From assembly GCA_947630285.1 (NCBI GenBank), contig CANRHD010000012.1, forward strand, positions 1-63,425: 63,425 nt of DNA, written 5' to 3'. The position numbers and the translations under genes are program-made. Of the stretch, positions 39,898-47,533 are shown piece after piece (the stretch's first letter is position 1; each line of letters opens with the position of its first letter). The notes below the pieces were generated by a model. The model ran no database searches, was not told the DNA's origin, and saw only the letters and a program-made list of their open reading frames with translations. Origin of the DNA: an uncultured Clostridia bacterium (lineage in GTDB: Bacteria; Bacillota; Clostridia; Oscillospirales; Acutalibacteraceae).

Positions 39898-41109
39898 TTA
39901 ATCGTTTAAATAATCTATTTTTACTCCGGATTTAATCATCTGTTCAAAAAAATCGGGGTAGCTTTTTCTTACCGCCTCGGCGCCGTCAAGCTCTCCGCCC
40001 GTGAGCATCAGCAAAAACGCCGTCGCCATTACTATCCTGTGGTCGTTATGGCCGTATATCGTCCGCTCTGGCTTACGCAGACCGCAGGAGCTTATGCGCA
40101 CCTTGTTTTCGCCCTCAAAAAGCTCCGCTCCGAATTTTTCAAGCTCTTCCTTCATACAGGCTATTCTGTCGCTCTCCTTTAGCCTGAGCCTGTCCGTCCC
40201 CGTAAACTCGGCTCCGTAATTTGCCGCACCGAATGCAAAAAGTACGGGCGCAAGATCCGGGCAGTCGGTAACATCAAGCGTACAAAAGCCCTGTTTAAGC
40301 TTTTTAAAATATTCCGTGCAGACCTTATCGCCCTGCCTGCTGTTTTTATCGACTCCGTGAATTTCCAGATTATCGGAGTACTCCTTTAAAGCGTACAGGA
40401 ACGCCGCATTCGACCAGTCTCCCTCAACCGTCAAATTGCAGGGTCTGTATTTCTGCGAGCCCCTGATTTTTATTTCGTTTTCGTTTATTTCCGCTTCGAC
40501 GCCGAATTTATTTATCATATCGGCCGTCATATAGACATAGGGTCTGCTCTCAAACGGCGGTATAATTTTAATTACGCTGTCGCCCTCAAGCTGTGGGAGC
40601 GCAAACATAAGTCCGCTGATAAACTGACTGCTTATGTTGCCCTTTACCTCGAAAGTATCCGCCCTGAGCTTACCGTTTAATTCAACCGTATCTCTGCCGA
40701 CGGCCATTTCAACGCCCTGTTTTCGGCAAATTTCGCTGTAAACGCCCAACGGCCTTGAAATCAGCTTTTCGCTTCCCCTCAAGATCGCACGGCTGTCTGC
40801 AAGCAGGCATATGGGGATAAAAAACCTCAGCGTGCTTCCGCTTTCGCTACAGTAAAGCTCCTCTTTCCCTATCCGTTCAAAATTCTTTATTCCCCTTATT
40901 TTTACCGTGCCGCCCCGAATTTCAACATTACAGCCTATCGCTTTAAGGCAGTTAAGCGTAGCTTCAATATCCTGCGAAAGAGAAATATTTTCAATAACGC
41001 TCTCCCCGTCGCAGAGCCCTGCGCATATAAGCGCCCTGTGAGCCGCACTCTTGGAGGACGGGGCGTATAAATCCCCTTTCGGCAGTGATTTTTCAATTCT
41101 AAGTTTCAT
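39898..41109 (-). CDS. aroA: 3-phosphoshikimate 1-carboxyvinyltransferase (EPSP synthase)
   Basis: Adds the enolpyruvyl group of PEP to shikimate 3-phosphate. The 403-residue protein shows two inverse alpha-beta domains with SSKSAAHRALICAGL near the N-terminus, CSESGSTLRFFIPI, GNISSQFISGLMFALP, GDWSNAAFLYAL, TDCPDLAPVLFAFGA and RLKESDRI, then NDHRIVMATAFL. The Ser-Ala pair in CSESGSTLRF differs from the common NAGT(A/T) of class I, so the glyphosate-sensitivity class is unclear. The ATG at 41109 overlaps the aroQ stop by 11 bases. Confidence 0.94.
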   Translation of the reverse strand: MKLRIEKSLPKGDLYAPSSKSAAHRALICAGLCDGESVIENISLSQDIEATLNCLKAIGCNVEIRGGTVKIRGIKNFERIGKEELYCSESGSTLRFFIPICLLADSRAILRGSEKLISRPLGVYSEICRKQGVEMAVGRDTVELNGKLRADTFEVKGNISSQFISGLMFALPQLEGDSVIKIIPPFESRPYVYMTADMINKFGVEAEINENEIKIRGSQKYRPCNLTVEGDWSNAAFLYALKEYSDNLEIHGVDKNSRQGDKVCTEYFKKLKQGFCTLDVTDCPDLAPVLFAFGAANYGAEFTGTDRLRLKESDRIACMKEELEKFGAELFEGENKVRISSCGLRKPERTIYGHNDHRIVMATAFLLMLTGGELDGAEAVRKSYPDFFEQMIKSGVKIDYLND

Positions 41110-41539
41110 TAGCTTTTTTCTCCGCAAGTAAATCTACCGCTCTCAAATACCCGTCAAAGCCGAGTCCCTTAAAGGTGCCGATGCAGCCGAGGCGTATGTA
41201 GCTTGTTTTTCTGAAATCTTCCCTTTTGTCGGGGTCGGAAATATGCACCTCAACCGTCGGGATACCGACAGCCTTTACTGCGTCGAGCAACGCCACCGAG
41301 GTGTGCGTATATGCCCCGGGGTTGATTACTATGCCGTCAACCTCGCCGTAAGCACGCTGTATACTGTCCACAAGCGCACCCTCGTGATTTGACTGGTAAA
41401 AATCAACCGAAATACCCTTTTCTTCGCAGTATGACCTTATCATACCGCATAAATCGTCATATGTTTCAAAGCCGTAAATCTGCGGTTCTCTTACGCCGAG
41501 CATATTGAGATTGGGGCCGTTAATAACCAAGATTTTCAT
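41099..41539 (-). CDS. aroQ: 3-dehydroquinate dehydratase, type II
   Basis: Dehydrates 3-dehydroquinate to 3-dehydroshikimate. A 146-residue flavodoxin-like protein, the normal type II length: INGPNLNMLGVREPQIYG, YQSNHEGALVDSIQRA, GIVINPGAYTHTSVALLDA, and VEVHISDPDKREDFRKTSYI. It overlaps the end of the aroE-aroK fusion gene by 20 bases and the start of aroA by 11 bases, which indicates tight translational coupling. Confidence 0.95.
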   Translation of the reverse strand: MKILVINGPNLNMLGVREPQIYGFETYDDLCGMIRSYCEEKGISVDFYQSNHEGALVDSIQRAYGEVDGIVINPGAYTHTSVALLDAVKAVGIPTVEVHISDPDKREDFRKTSYIRLGCIGTFKGLGFDGYLRAVDLLAEKKANET

Positions 41540-42776
41540 TTAAAAAATGCTCCTTTTCTATCTGCTTTACAGCGTCGCCGCATATGCCGTTTACCTTAAT
41601 TTTTTTATCCGCCGCGGCAAGATATATGCCTATTCTTTCATCGTACCTTTTTATGATTGCCTCTTTTGTGGAGGCAAGCGGCCTGTCGGAGGTGGGAATT
41701 AGCTGCTGTAACGGCCTGTCCATATAATAAATCGTTCCGTTCATTTTTAGCGCAAGCACATTTTCCTCTCTTAACACCGCTCCGCCGCCCGTTGCGATAA
41801 CCGCTCCCGAAAGCAGGCTGATTTTTTTAATGACCTGCGTTTCCTTATCCCTGAAAGCCGTCTCGCCGAAGCGTTCAAAATAATCGGATATTTCCATACC
41901 CGTCTCTTTTTTTATTTCCTCGTCGGTATCTATAAAAACCCGTCCCGTTTTCTCCGCTGCGGCTTTGCCTATAGTGGTTTTTCCGCTCCCCGGCATACCC
42001 GTCAGGACTATGTTTTTCTTTGAGCTTAGAACGGACGCAAAGATGCTGTCAAGCAAGCCGTCCCGAGCCTTTGTATCCATAAAAATCTCATACGCCTTTA
42101 TCGCCTGCGCCGTAAGCATATAAAGTCCGCCCTGAGCCGGAATACCCATGCGCTCCGCCTCCAGGACAAGCTGTGTAGAAAGCGGATTGTAAACGGCGTC
42201 CGCAACGCCCGAAAGGTTTTTAAAGCGTGAGAGCTCGACGGGGCTTGCAAAAATATCGGGGTACATTCCCACAGGCGTTGTGTTTATTATAACGCCGACG
42301 TCGCCGTGCTTTTCATAGAGCTCGCCGTAAAGCACGGAGTTTTCCTTTCCGCTTCTCGAAGCCCTTAAAATCTCGGCCGCACCAAGACTTTTTGCAACGG
42401 CGGCGGAGGTCTTTGAGGTTCCGCCCGAACCGAGTATTGCGACCTTTTTATTTTTAAGCTCTATATTGTTTTTGTTTAAAAGCGAGGTCATACCGTAAAA
42501 ATCCGTATTGTAGCCGTAAAGCCTGCCCCCACGGTTTACCACCGTGTTGACTGCGCCTATCGCCTTTGCCGTAGGGCTTATTTCATACAAAAACGGTATA
42601 ACCGCCTGTTTATACGGGATTGTAACATTTATTGCCTTAAACTCATGCTTTTCCATAAAGGGACCCAGCTCCTGCTCGCCGAGTTCCTTTAGCTCATACG
42701 AATAAGAACCTATTTTTTCGTGTATTATTTTTGAAAAAGAATGAGGCAGTTTTTTGCCTATGCAACCGTATTCCAT
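41520..42776 (-). CDS. aroE/aroK: Shikimate dehydrogenase/shikimate kinase fusion
   Basis: One 418-residue chain carries two successive shikimate-pathway enzymes. Residues 1 to about 245 are AroE: LPHSFSKIIHEK, NVTIPYK (catalytic Lys56), YGYNTDFYGM (Asp92) and the nucleotide motif LGSGGTSKTSA. Residues about 250-418 are AroK: P-loop GMPGSGKTT (260-268), FIDTDEEIKKETG, FRDKETQVI, and ATGGGAVLREE. The joint lies near residue 248 with a short linker, so reduction of dehydroshikimate and phosphorylation of shikimate are physically linked. Separate genes are more usual. aroB lies 12 bases upstream. Confidence 0.95.
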   Translation of the reverse strand: MEYGCIGKKLPHSFSKIIHEKIGSYSYELKELGEQELGPFMEKHEFKAINVTIPYKQAVIPFLYEISPTAKAIGAVNTVVNRGGRLYGYNTDFYGMTSLLNKNNIELKNKKVAILGSGGTSKTSAAVAKSLGAAEILRASRSGKENSVLYGELYEKHGDVGVIINTTPVGMYPDIFASPVELSRFKNLSGVADAVYNPLSTQLVLEAERMGIPAQGGLYMLTAQAIKAYEIFMDTKARDGLLDSIFASVLSSKKNIVLTGMPGSGKTTIGKAAAEKTGRVFIDTDEEIKKETGMEISDYFERFGETAFRDKETQVIKKISLLSGAVIATGGGAVLREENVLALKMNGTIYYMDRPLQQLIPTSDRPLASTKEAIIKRYDERIGIYLAAADKKIKVNGICGDAVKQIEKEHFLNENLGY

Positions 42777-42788
42777 AATTTTCTCCGT

Positions 42789-43802
42789 TTATTTTTCGGC
42801 AATAACAGACATAAGATTTTTTATTTCGTCCAAGGGAAGCTTTTTAATTTCATAGCTTCCGATTTCTTTTACAAATACAGCGTTGATATAATCTTTTCTC
42901 ATCTTTTTGTCGTGAACTGCGGCGGAAAAGGCGGAATTGACATCAAGCGGAATTTCGGTTTTCAAATTTAGCTTTTTAAGCACGGGGACAAGCCTTTCCC
43001 TGACGCTTTGACTGCACATGGGGATCATTCCCAGCGCAACACATTCCCCGTGAAAAAGCCCGTTTAGCTCCTCCTCGCTCTCAACCGCATGGCCTATTGT
43101 ATGGCCGAAGTTAAGAACCATACGAAGCCCGGCTTCCTTTTCGTCCTGCTCAACTACTTTCCTCTTAATTTCTATCGCCCTGAACAGAATTTCCTCTATA
43201 TTTTCAACTGCGTCCTCTTTTTCAAAAAGCTCAAACAGCTCCCTGTCAAAGGTCAGGCTCATTTTTACCGCCTCGGCAAGGCCGTTTGAAAATTGCCTTT
43301 CGGGTAAAGTCTTTAAAACATCGGGGTCGATGATAACCGCTTTCGGCTGGTGAAAAGCGCCGACCGTATTCTTTATGCCGTCAAGGTCAACGGCGGTTTT
43401 TCCGCCAATGGAAGAGTCAACCTGCGAAAGTACTGTGGTGGGGAAATTGTAAAAGTCAATTCCCCTCATATAGCAGGCGGAAACAAAGCCTGCAAGATCT
43501 CCGGGCACTCCGCCGCCGCAGGCGACAACGCAGTCGTTCCTCGTAAAATTATTTTTAAGCATAAACGAGAGTATTTCGCCGAAGCAGGTAAGATTTTTAC
43601 TCGCTTCGCCCTCTTTTACGGTATAAATCAGCGCATTCTCAAACTGCGAGGCTATACGCTCGGCGTACTGCCTCGGAACTCCGCTGTCCGTAACTATCAA
43701 AAGCCTTGAATTGATACCGCTCAGCTCTCTGAATTTGTTTATTGCACTGCGCTCTATAATAATATCGTAGCTGTCTGCGCCCAAATTAACATGAGTTTTC
43801 AT
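42789..43802 (-). CDS. aroB: 3-dehydroquinate synthase
   Basis: Cyclises DAHP to 3-dehydroquinate with NAD as catalytic cofactor and a divalent metal. The 337-residue protein contains VACGGGVPGDLAGFVSACYMRGIDF, PTTVLSQVDSSIGGKTAVDL, the KNTVGAFHQPKAVIIDPDVLKTLP block, GLAEAVKMSL, and LNFGHTIGHAVE with a metal-binding His. The C-terminal part is slightly shorter than in Escherichia coli. It follows pheA by 11 bases. Confidence 0.95.
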   Translation of the reverse strand: MKTHVNLGADSYDIIIERSAINKFRELSGINSRLLIVTDSGVPRQYAERIASQFENALIYTVKEGEASKNLTCFGEILSFMLKNNFTRNDCVVACGGGVPGDLAGFVSACYMRGIDFYNFPTTVLSQVDSSIGGKTAVDLDGIKNTVGAFHQPKAVIIDPDVLKTLPERQFSNGLAEAVKMSLTFDRELFELFEKEDAVENIEEILFRAIEIKRKVVEQDEKEAGLRMVLNFGHTIGHAVESEEELNGLFHGECVALGMIPMCSQSVRERLVPVLKKLNLKTEIPLDVNSAFSAAVHDKKMRKDYINAVFVKEIGSYEIKKLPLDEIKNLMSVIAEK

Positions 43803-43813
43803 ATTTTCACCCG

Positions 43814-44902
43814 TCAGATAGTTTTTTTAGCCGAATAGTGGCCTGCAATTTTGAGCTTTTCACAGCAGACGGAAAGCTCCTTCATCATACGCTGCCCCTC
43901 CTCGGAATTTCTGTCGCCGTCGGCCTCCACATAAAAATAGTACTGCCACGGAACATTTTTGACGGGGCGGCTTCTCAAAATTCTCATATTAAAGCCGTGA
44001 GCGCAGATTATATTTACCGCCTTTGCAAGCGCTCCGACCTCATCATTTACCGTAAACAGGAGAATAAACCTCTCGTTATCGGGCGAATTTTGTGCGGACG
44101 AACGGGAGAATACCGCAAACCTTGTGGTGTTGACTGCGCTCTCGTTTATATCGTGGTCGATTACCTCAAGCCCGTAAAGCTCCGCCGTCTCTTTGCTGGC
44201 GATTGCGGCAACCGATTTTTCATTGAGCGACGCAACCTTTTTTGCCGCAAATGCCGTATTTGCCGCCTGCTCTTTGAAAAATCCGTGTTCGTTAATATAC
44301 ACATTGCATTGCGAAAGCGCCTGCGGATGGCTGATTACCGTTTTAACATCTTTTATGCCGGCGCCCCTTATGCCGATAAGGTTCTGCTTTACCTGCATAT
44401 CGTACACGCCGTTTACTGAAAGGTCGCCCTCGAACATAAGGTCGATTACCTGACCCACTTCCCCGGCATAGCTGTTTTCTATAGGCAGTACACAGCAGTC
44501 GCAGTCGCCCTCAAGCACGGCGTTGTATGCGCCCGAAAAGTCGCCGAACGCAACCGTCCTGCCGTAGGGAAAAATTTTCTTTGAGGCAATTTCGGCAAAT
44601 GCGCCCTCCGTTCCGCAAAAGGCTATTTTCAGACCCTTTAAAAGGCTCTCCTGATATTTTTTTGAAACGCCGATAAACGAGCGCAAAAAAGTATCGTAAT
44701 ACCCTTTAAGGCTGTCGTTTTTAAGCGACGCCACATTTTTTGATATTATCTTTTTTTCTCTTTCCTCATCGAATATGGGCAGACCGTTTTTCGCCTTATA
44801 CTCCGCAACGAGCTTAACGGCGTCCATTCTTTTTTCAAAAAGCCCGGCAATTTCCCTGTCGGTTTCGTCAATAATCTGCCTCGCCTTTTCAAGCTCTGTC
44901 AT
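43814..44902 (-). CDS. pheA: Bifunctional chorismate mutase/prephenate dehydratase (P-protein)
   Basis: Takes chorismate to prephenate and then phenylpyruvate for phenylalanine. Residues 1 to about 85 are an AroQ-type chorismate mutase (ARQIIDETDREIAGLFEKRMDAVKLVAEYK). Residues about 105-280 are prephenate dehydratase (FCGTEGAFAEIASKKIFP, VLPIENSYAGEVGQVIDLM, and NTTRFAVFSR with the catalytic Thr). Residues about 290-362 are an ACT domain (ILLFTVNDEVGALAKAV, MRILRSRPVK) that normally binds phenylalanine for feedback control. The ATG at 44902 follows AAAGGTG. The gene is first in the aromatic operon and lies behind a leader peptide and terminator. The operon contains no tyrA. Confidence 0.95.
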   Translation of the reverse strand: MTELEKARQIIDETDREIAGLFEKRMDAVKLVAEYKAKNGLPIFDEEREKKIISKNVASLKNDSLKGYYDTFLRSFIGVSKKYQESLLKGLKIAFCGTEGAFAEIASKKIFPYGRTVAFGDFSGAYNAVLEGDCDCCVLPIENSYAGEVGQVIDLMFEGDLSVNGVYDMQVKQNLIGIRGAGIKDVKTVISHPQALSQCNVYINEHGFFKEQAANTAFAAKKVASLNEKSVAAIASKETAELYGLEVIDHDINESAVNTTRFAVFSRSSAQNSPDNERFILLFTVNDEVGALAKAVNIICAHGFNMRILRSRPVKNVPWQYYFYVEADGDRNSEEGQRMMKELSVCCEKLKIAGHYSAKKTI

Positions 44903-44923
44903 AATCAACACCTTTACTTTCAC

Positions 44924-44959
44924 AAAAAAACACCACTTAAACATAACGAATAAGTGGTG
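44924..44959 (-). terminator. Intrinsic terminator in the pheA leader (attenuator)
   Basis: On the minus strand CACCACTTA (44959-44951) pairs with TAAGTGGTG (44939-44931) around an 11-nt loop, followed by seven T (44930-44924). It lies between a Phe/Tyr-rich leader peptide and pheA. A competing pairing exists: GTGATGG in leader codons 13-15 matches CCACCAC in the 5' arm of the terminator at six of seven positions, so a ribosome stalled earlier would favour antitermination. Confidence 0.8.
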
Positions 44960-44994
44960 GAGTAATCATTAAAGCCGAAAAATGCAAATAATGT

Positions 44995-45042
44995 TTATTC
45001 CATCACGCTACTAAAGATAAAGTAATAACGCTTTTTAAACAT
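44995..45042 (-). CDS. pheL: Phe/Tyr-rich attenuator leader peptide
   Basis: A 15-codon frame reads MFKKRYYFIFSSVME, with three Phe and two Tyr in the first ten residues. AAAGGAG lies 8 bases before its ATG, the operon promoter lies 30-58 bases upstream, and a terminator follows 36 bases after its stop codon. All elements needed for ribosome-mediated attenuation are therefore present in the correct order. Stalling at codons 6-10 when charged tRNA-Phe (or Tyr) is scarce should leave codons 13-15 free to block the terminator stem. The symbol is by functional analogy to enterobacterial pheL; there is no sequence homology. Confidence 0.75.
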   Translation of the reverse strand: MFKKRYYFIFSSVME

Positions 45043-45071
45043 TATAAGCACTCCTTTCAAAACTTTTTAAC

Positions 45072-45100
45072 ATTTTACTACCGATTTAAAGTATTGTCAA
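45072..45100 (-). promoter_or_regulatory. Promoter of the pheA-aro operon
   Basis: Read on the minus strand: TTGACA (45100-45095), 17-nt spacer, TAAAAT (45077-45072). Transcription should begin near 45065, about 23 bases before the leader-peptide ATG. Confidence 0.8.
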
Positions 45101-45156
45101 GTAAAAGTGCGTTAAAAAGAACCAAATGTCACGGCTTGTGTAAATTTATCGGGTTT

Positions 45157-45426
45157 TCAAAGACTTTTGCCCATAAATCTTTTTGAGGCCTTACCGAAGT
45201 TTACCGAGCTTACAGCCTCAACGATTTCCTCTTTGCGGCCTTCCGCATTTTGCATATCGCAGACAATGTCGTTTATATCATACGCTCCGTTACGGAAATG
45301 ACCGACTGCCGCACCACGGAACTCGCCGTAAAACGGGTGTCCGTTTGTTTCGATACAACCTCCGCAACCGCAAGTCCCCTTGTATTCACATTCGGTACAA
45401 TGCAAACCGCATCTTGGCTCAAGCAT
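45157..45426 (-). CDS. DUF3795-type cysteine-rich protein
   Basis: An 89-residue protein with a dense cysteine block at residues 5-25 (CGLHCTECEYKGTCGCGGC), followed by NGHPFYGE, as in small DUF3795 proteins of anaerobes thought to bind metal or an iron-sulfur centre. Function unknown. The ATG at 45426 follows GGAGG at 8 bases; longer frames upstream lack a ribosome site. It lies 32 bases after the Nudix gene on the same strand. Confidence 0.75.
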   Translation of the reverse strand: MLEPRCGLHCTECEYKGTCGCGGCIETNGHPFYGEFRGAAVGHFRNGAYDINDIVCDMQNAEGRKEEIVEAVSSVNFGKASKRFMGKSL

Positions 45427-45458
45427 ATGTATATCCTCCCCGTTTTTATTAAATATCG

Positions 45459-45908
45459 CTATTTTATTACAATCTTCCACTCGTCATTTTCCGGGATATA
45501 TTGGAATTCGGTCAGGCTGTCGTCAAGCATAACACGGATTAGCGTTTCTAAATCATCAACGGCATTTATGAACGGTAAATCCGTTTTTTTCACCCAGTGC
45601 ATTGTACCCTCCTCGGAAGAAACCGTTTCGCCCTCGAATTGATTTGTCCTGAAAAGGAAAACAATATATCTGCCGTTCTCGGTCGGGAATTGCTTTATGC
45701 CGCACAGCTCGGGATTTACAATCGTAAGCCCTGTCTCCTCTTTCATCTCACGGATTACGGCGTCTACGACAGACTCTCCCTTTTCAATATGTCCGCCGGG
45801 CAGAGTAAACTCTTTCCAATCCTTTTTAACTCTGTTTTGCAGCAAATATTCATCACCGTTTTGTATCAAACACAGTACGGTTAATTCAACATTTTCGGTT
45901 CGGCCCAT
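45459..45908 (-). CDS. Nudix hydrolase, MutT/8-oxo-dGTPase type
   Basis: A 149-residue protein with a complete Nudix box, GGHIEKGESVVDAVIREMKEETGL read in three parts: GGHIEKGE, VVDAVIRE and MKEETGL (residues about 37-60). It coordinates the metal for hydrolysis of a nucleoside diphosphate linkage. The substrate is not predictable; 8-oxo-dGTP sanitation is a common role. It directly abuts rlmD (no gap), so both are probably co-transcribed. Confidence 0.88.
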   Translation of the reverse strand: MGRTENVELTVLCLIQNGDEYLLQNRVKKDWKEFTLPGGHIEKGESVVDAVIREMKEETGLTIVNPELCGIKQFPTENGRYIVFLFRTNQFEGETVSSEEGTMHWVKKTDLPFINAVDDLETLIRVMLDDSLTEFQYIPENDEWKIVIK

Positions 45909-47270
45909 TTAAAATTCCCCCGTTTCCGCCTTCGCCAGCAAAGCCACGCTCTCAACATGCACCGTTCTCGGGAAGAGGTCTGCTACCGTGAGCTTTTTGA
46001 CTTTATAATTTTTCGCTTCAAAAATTTTGCAGTCCCTTGCGAGCGTTGCCGGGTCGCACGAAACATATACTATCCTCTCGGGCGACATTTCGCAGACTGC
46101 GTCTATCAATTCCCTGCCGCAGCCCTTTCTCGGAGGGTCAAGCACAACCGCATCGGGTCTGACGCCGTCATTTTTGAACATATTTGCCGCATTGGAGGCG
46201 TCCGAGCAATAAAACCGAGCGTTTTTTATGCCGTTGAGCTCTGCGTTGAACCTTGCGTCCTCCACAGCTTCGGGAACTATCTCAACGCCTATTACCTGTT
46301 TGCATTTGTCCGCCATGGACAGCCCTATTGTGCCTGCGCCGCAGTACATATCAATGAGCGTTTCTCTGCCTGTCAGGGCGGCGTATTCCTTTGCCCTTGA
46401 GTACAGTCTCTGTGCCTGTTCTCGGTTCACCTGATAAAACGACAGCGGCGAGAGCCTTATTTTAACGCCGCACAGCTCATCGTAAATACAGTCGTCTCCC
46501 CAAAGCGTTTTGCACTCCCTGCCGAGTATAACATTCGTTTTCTGCGTATTTACATTGAGTACTATGCTCTTAACGCCGTCCGTTTTTGCAAGCTCGTTTA
46601 TAAGCGCTTCGCCGTGGGGCAGTTTTTCGCCGTTTGCAACAAGGCAAACCATTATCTGCTTTGTGGCAAAGCCCTGCCTTATGTAAATATGCCTTAAAAG
46701 TCCGCTGTGCTTTTCGCCGTCATACACGCTTATGCCGTACTCTGTTATCCATTTTCTCACGATTTTAACTATGTCGGAAAAGAGCTCCGGTTGCAGGGCG
46801 CAGCTTTCGCAATCGACTACCCTGTGCGTGTGCAGGGCATAAAAGCCGATATTAAGCTCCCTGCCGAAGCTGACGGGATATTCCGCCTTGTTCCTGTAGG
46901 CGCAAACGCTTCCGCCTATAATCTCCTCCGCCTCAATATCTACCGAGCCGAGTCTTTTCATGGCGTCCTCAACCTTTTGCTTTTTAATTTTAAGCTCGGT
47001 TTCATAGTCGATGTGCCTGAAAGCACAGCCGCCGCAGGAGGGAAAAGACGGGCAGTCCGGCTCGATCCTCGCCTTTGACTTTTTAAGTATTTTAACCGCC
47101 TTGCCGACCGCATAGCTTTTTTTGACCTTGATTATATGTGCAAGCACGGTATCTCCGGGCGCAGTTCCGCTTACAAAAACAGCGAAGCCGTCTATATGCC
47201 CCACGCCGCTCCCCTCGGAGGTAAAGCCGTCTATGTAAAGTTCCGTTTCATCGTTTTTATTTAAGGTCAT
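45909..47270 (-). CDS. rlmD: 23S rRNA (uracil-C5)-methyltransferase, RlmD/RumA family
   Basis: Methylates a uracil of 23S rRNA with S-adenosylmethionine. The 453-residue protein has an N-terminal TRAM domain (residues about 5-60), the iron-sulfur cysteines CPSFPSCGGCAFRH plus Cys in DCESCALQ, the SAM-binding LIDMYCGAGTIGLSMA motif, DPPRKGCG, and the catalytic cysteine in YVSCDPATLARD. Which uracil is modified (position 747 or 1939) cannot be told from sequence; Firmicute members can modify both. The ATG overlaps a small upstream gene by 14 bases. Confidence 0.88.
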   Translation of the reverse strand: MTLNKNDETELYIDGFTSEGSGVGHIDGFAVFVSGTAPGDTVLAHIIKVKKSYAVGKAVKILKKSKARIEPDCPSFPSCGGCAFRHIDYETELKIKKQKVEDAMKRLGSVDIEAEEIIGGSVCAYRNKAEYPVSFGRELNIGFYALHTHRVVDCESCALQPELFSDIVKIVRKWITEYGISVYDGEKHSGLLRHIYIRQGFATKQIMVCLVANGEKLPHGEALINELAKTDGVKSIVLNVNTQKTNVILGRECKTLWGDDCIYDELCGVKIRLSPLSFYQVNREQAQRLYSRAKEYAALTGRETLIDMYCGAGTIGLSMADKCKQVIGVEIVPEAVEDARFNAELNGIKNARFYCSDASNAANMFKNDGVRPDAVVLDPPRKGCGRELIDAVCEMSPERIVYVSCDPATLARDCKIFEAKNYKVKKLTVADLFPRTVHVESVALLAKAETGEF

Positions 47271-47523
47271 TTTCCGTTTTCCTGTTCTTTAGAATATTTT
47301 TAACTATAATAAAAACAGTTATGCCGAGGCTCACCGCACAGACGAGCGACACGCCTATAAGCTCATATTTTCTCTGCTCGTCCGTAAGCTCCGCTTCCGA
47401 AAAGAAATTAAAAATCCGAAAAAAATTAAAAAGCATATTTTCACCGTTCAAAACCGACGGAATTTCTCCTGTCTGTATTAATGTAAGGGGAGCCGAAAAG
47501 AGCCCGAAAAGGCGTGTTTTCAA
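47257..47523 (-). CDS. Small single-span membrane protein, unknown
   Basis: The frame encodes up to 88 residues with one membrane helix near the C-terminus (LIGVSLVCAVSLGITVFIIV) followed by a basic tail. The start is unsure: a TTG at 47523 sits directly after AAGGGAG, too close for ideal use, while an ATG at 47436 would give 59 residues but has no clear ribosome site. Its stop overlaps the rlmD start by 14 bases and it begins 10 bases after the M23 gene, so it is probably a real operon member. No family recognised. Confidence 0.5.
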   Translation of the reverse strand: MKTRLFGLFSAPLTLIQTGEIPSVLNGENMLFNFFRIFNFFSEAELTDEQRKYELIGVSLVCAVSLGITVFIIVKNILKNRKTENDLK

Positions 47524-47533
47524 CTCCCTTAAA

